DNA of 6,030 bases from Pseudomonadota bacterium (GTDB lineage Bacteria > Pseudomonadota > Gammaproteobacteria > Burkholderiales > Gallionellaceae). This document shows, in pieces, positions 5,152 through 6,030 of the stretch. The notes below the pieces were generated by a model. The model was not told the DNA's origin. It made no database searches and saw nothing but the letters and a program-made list of their open reading frames with translations. Location: positions 1 to 6,030 of the forward strand of contig JAJXWG010000107.1 of the NCBI GenBank assembly GCA_021781695.1, written 5' to 3'. Within the stretch, counting starts at the first letter, position 1; each line of letters starts with the position of its first letter. A program made the translations under genes and the position numbers.

Positions 5152-6030
5152 AACAAACGGATACAACGGATCCCGTGCTGCCGATGGCCTCAGCCTGGGT
5201 TTCAGGTTCTGATGCGCCCGAGCTCAAGGAAATCCGGGTGGGCTTCATGCCGCTGACCGATTGTGCATCGTTGATCATCGCACATGTGATGAAATTCGAC
5301 GAGAAATACGGCATAAAGATCATCCCGTCCAGGGAAGTATCCTGGGCCAATGTGCGCGACAAGCTCATCAATGGCGAACTGCATGCCGCACATGTTCTGT
5401 ATGGCCTGATTTACGGCGTGCACCTGGGCATAGGCGGGCAGAAAAAGGATATGTCGGTGCTGATGAATTTGAACAATAACGGCCAGGGAATCACGCTGTC
5501 CAATCAGTTGAAGAAGCGCGGCGTGACAGGCGGCGCTGCGCTGAAAAGTTTGCTGGATAGTGAAAGACGCGATTACACCTTCGCGCAGACATTTCCCACC
5601 GGCACCCATGCGATGTGGTTGTATTACTGGCTCGCATGCAATGGCATCCATCCGCTGAACGACGTCAGCATCATTACGCTGCCGCCGCCGCAAATGGTAT
5701 CAAACATGCGCATGGACAGTGTGGACGGGTTCTGCGTCGGCGAGCCATGGAATAATTGCGCCATTTACGAGAAGGCGGGATTTACTGTGGCAACCACTCA
5801 GGATATCTGGCCGGATCATCCCGAGAAAGTGCTGGGCTGCACGGCAGAATTTGCGAAAAAATATCCCAACAGTGCCCGCGCATTGATCATGGCTGTGCTG
5901 GAAGCCTCGAAATATATTGATGACATGGCCAACCGCCGCAAGGTATCGGAAATCATCGCCGGCAAAGCGTACATAGACTGTCCGGTGGAGGTGATAGATC
6001 AGCGCATGGAAGGCAAATATGAAGATGGTC
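5148..6030 (+). CDS. nasS: Nitrate/nitrite-binding sensor protein, NasS-like (NrtA/CmpA family; runs off right edge)
   Basis: The first 294 codons are present with no stop. The sequence begins VSGSDAPELKEIRVGFMPL-TDCASLIIA, then has EVSWANVRDKL, GELHAAHVLYGLIYGVHLG, FAQTFPTGTHAMWLYYWLA, DGFCVGEPWN and WPDHPEKVLGCT, all features of the nitrate-binding NrtA/CmpA/NasS family. There is no signal peptide, Tat motif or lipobox: the N-terminus MKQTDTTDPVLPMASAW is polar, so the protein should stay in the cytoplasm. That favours a NasS-type sensor, which in studied systems binds the antiterminator NasT until nitrate or nitrite is present, over a periplasmic ABC-transporter component. The ATG overlaps the stop of the preceding kinase gene (ATGA, 5148-5151), with GGCGAG just upstream, so translation is probably coupled. 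Expected full length is around 400 residues. nasT would be expected downstream but is outside the window. Confidence 0.88.
   Translation, partial: MKQTDTTDPVLPMASAWVSGSDAPELKEIRVGFMPLTDCASLIIAHVMKFDEKYGIKIIPSREVSWANVRDKLINGELHAAHVLYGLIYGVHLGIGGQKKDMSVLMNLNNNGQGITLSNQLKKRGVTGGAALKSLLDSERRDYTFAQTFPTGTHAMWLYYWLACNGIHPLNDVSIITLPPPQMVSNMRMDSVDGFCVGEPWNNCAIYEKAGFTVATTQDIWPDHPEKVLGCTAEFAKKYPNSARALIMAVLEASKYIDDMANRRKVSEIIAGKAYIDCPVEVIDQRMEGKYEDG

Noticed and set aside
5202..5693. 163-codon minus-strand frame
   Set aside because: Antisense to the nasS-like gene, whose family motifs are continuous over the same bases.

Overview
The window is a compact nitrate/nitrite assimilation locus from a Gram-negative bacterium, most likely a beta- or gammaproteobacterium. 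The evidence is the GC-moderate coding sequence, two textbook sigma-54 (-24/-12) promoters, NtrC-like enhancer sites, and the gene set nirB / nasA (narK-type) / kinase-phosphatase / nasS. From memory this set resembles the nas clusters of Pseudomonas and Azotobacter. No species can be assigned from the sequence alone.

Layout. Positions 1-1724 (minus strand) hold the first 574 codons of nirB, the large subunit of NADH-dependent nitrite reductase, running off the left edge. Positions 1725-2210 are a 486-bp divergent control region with no gene. Positions 2211-5151 and onward (plus strand) hold a tight operon: a nitrate/nitrite transporter of the MFS NNP family (2211-3422); a fused PP2C phosphatase plus Ser/Thr kinase with a C-terminal membrane anchor (3445-5151, possibly starting at 3424); and a signal-less NrtA/NasS-type nitrate-binding protein (5148 to the right edge, incomplete). 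A nasT gene (ANTAR antiterminator) would be expected just beyond the right edge, but it is not visible.

The control region is the most informative part. Toward nirB there is a sigma-54 promoter (1858-1873). Its predicted start lies only about 4 nt before a leader RNA made of two small hairpins, each with a six-base loop having A at position 1 and G at position 4 (AACGGC and AAAGGC). This is the published signature of ANTAR-protein RNA targets. The second hairpin shares its bases with the 5' arm of a long intrinsic terminator ending in seven U residues just before the nirB ribosome binding site, so the two structures exclude each other. Toward nasA there is a second, near-consensus sigma-54 promoter (2161-2176) whose predicted start is only about 24 nt before the nasA start codon, leaving no room for such a leader. 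Between the promoters lie three NtrC-like dyads and a possible IHF site.

Working model (inference): nitrogen limitation switches on both promoters through NtrC and sigma-54. The uptake/sensor operon is made without an attenuation step. Full-length nirB mRNA would additionally need nitrate or nitrite, sensed by NasS, which frees NasT to stabilise the hexaloop hairpins and block the terminator. The kinase-phosphatase fusion encoded between transporter and sensor is a plausible further control layer whose target is unknown.
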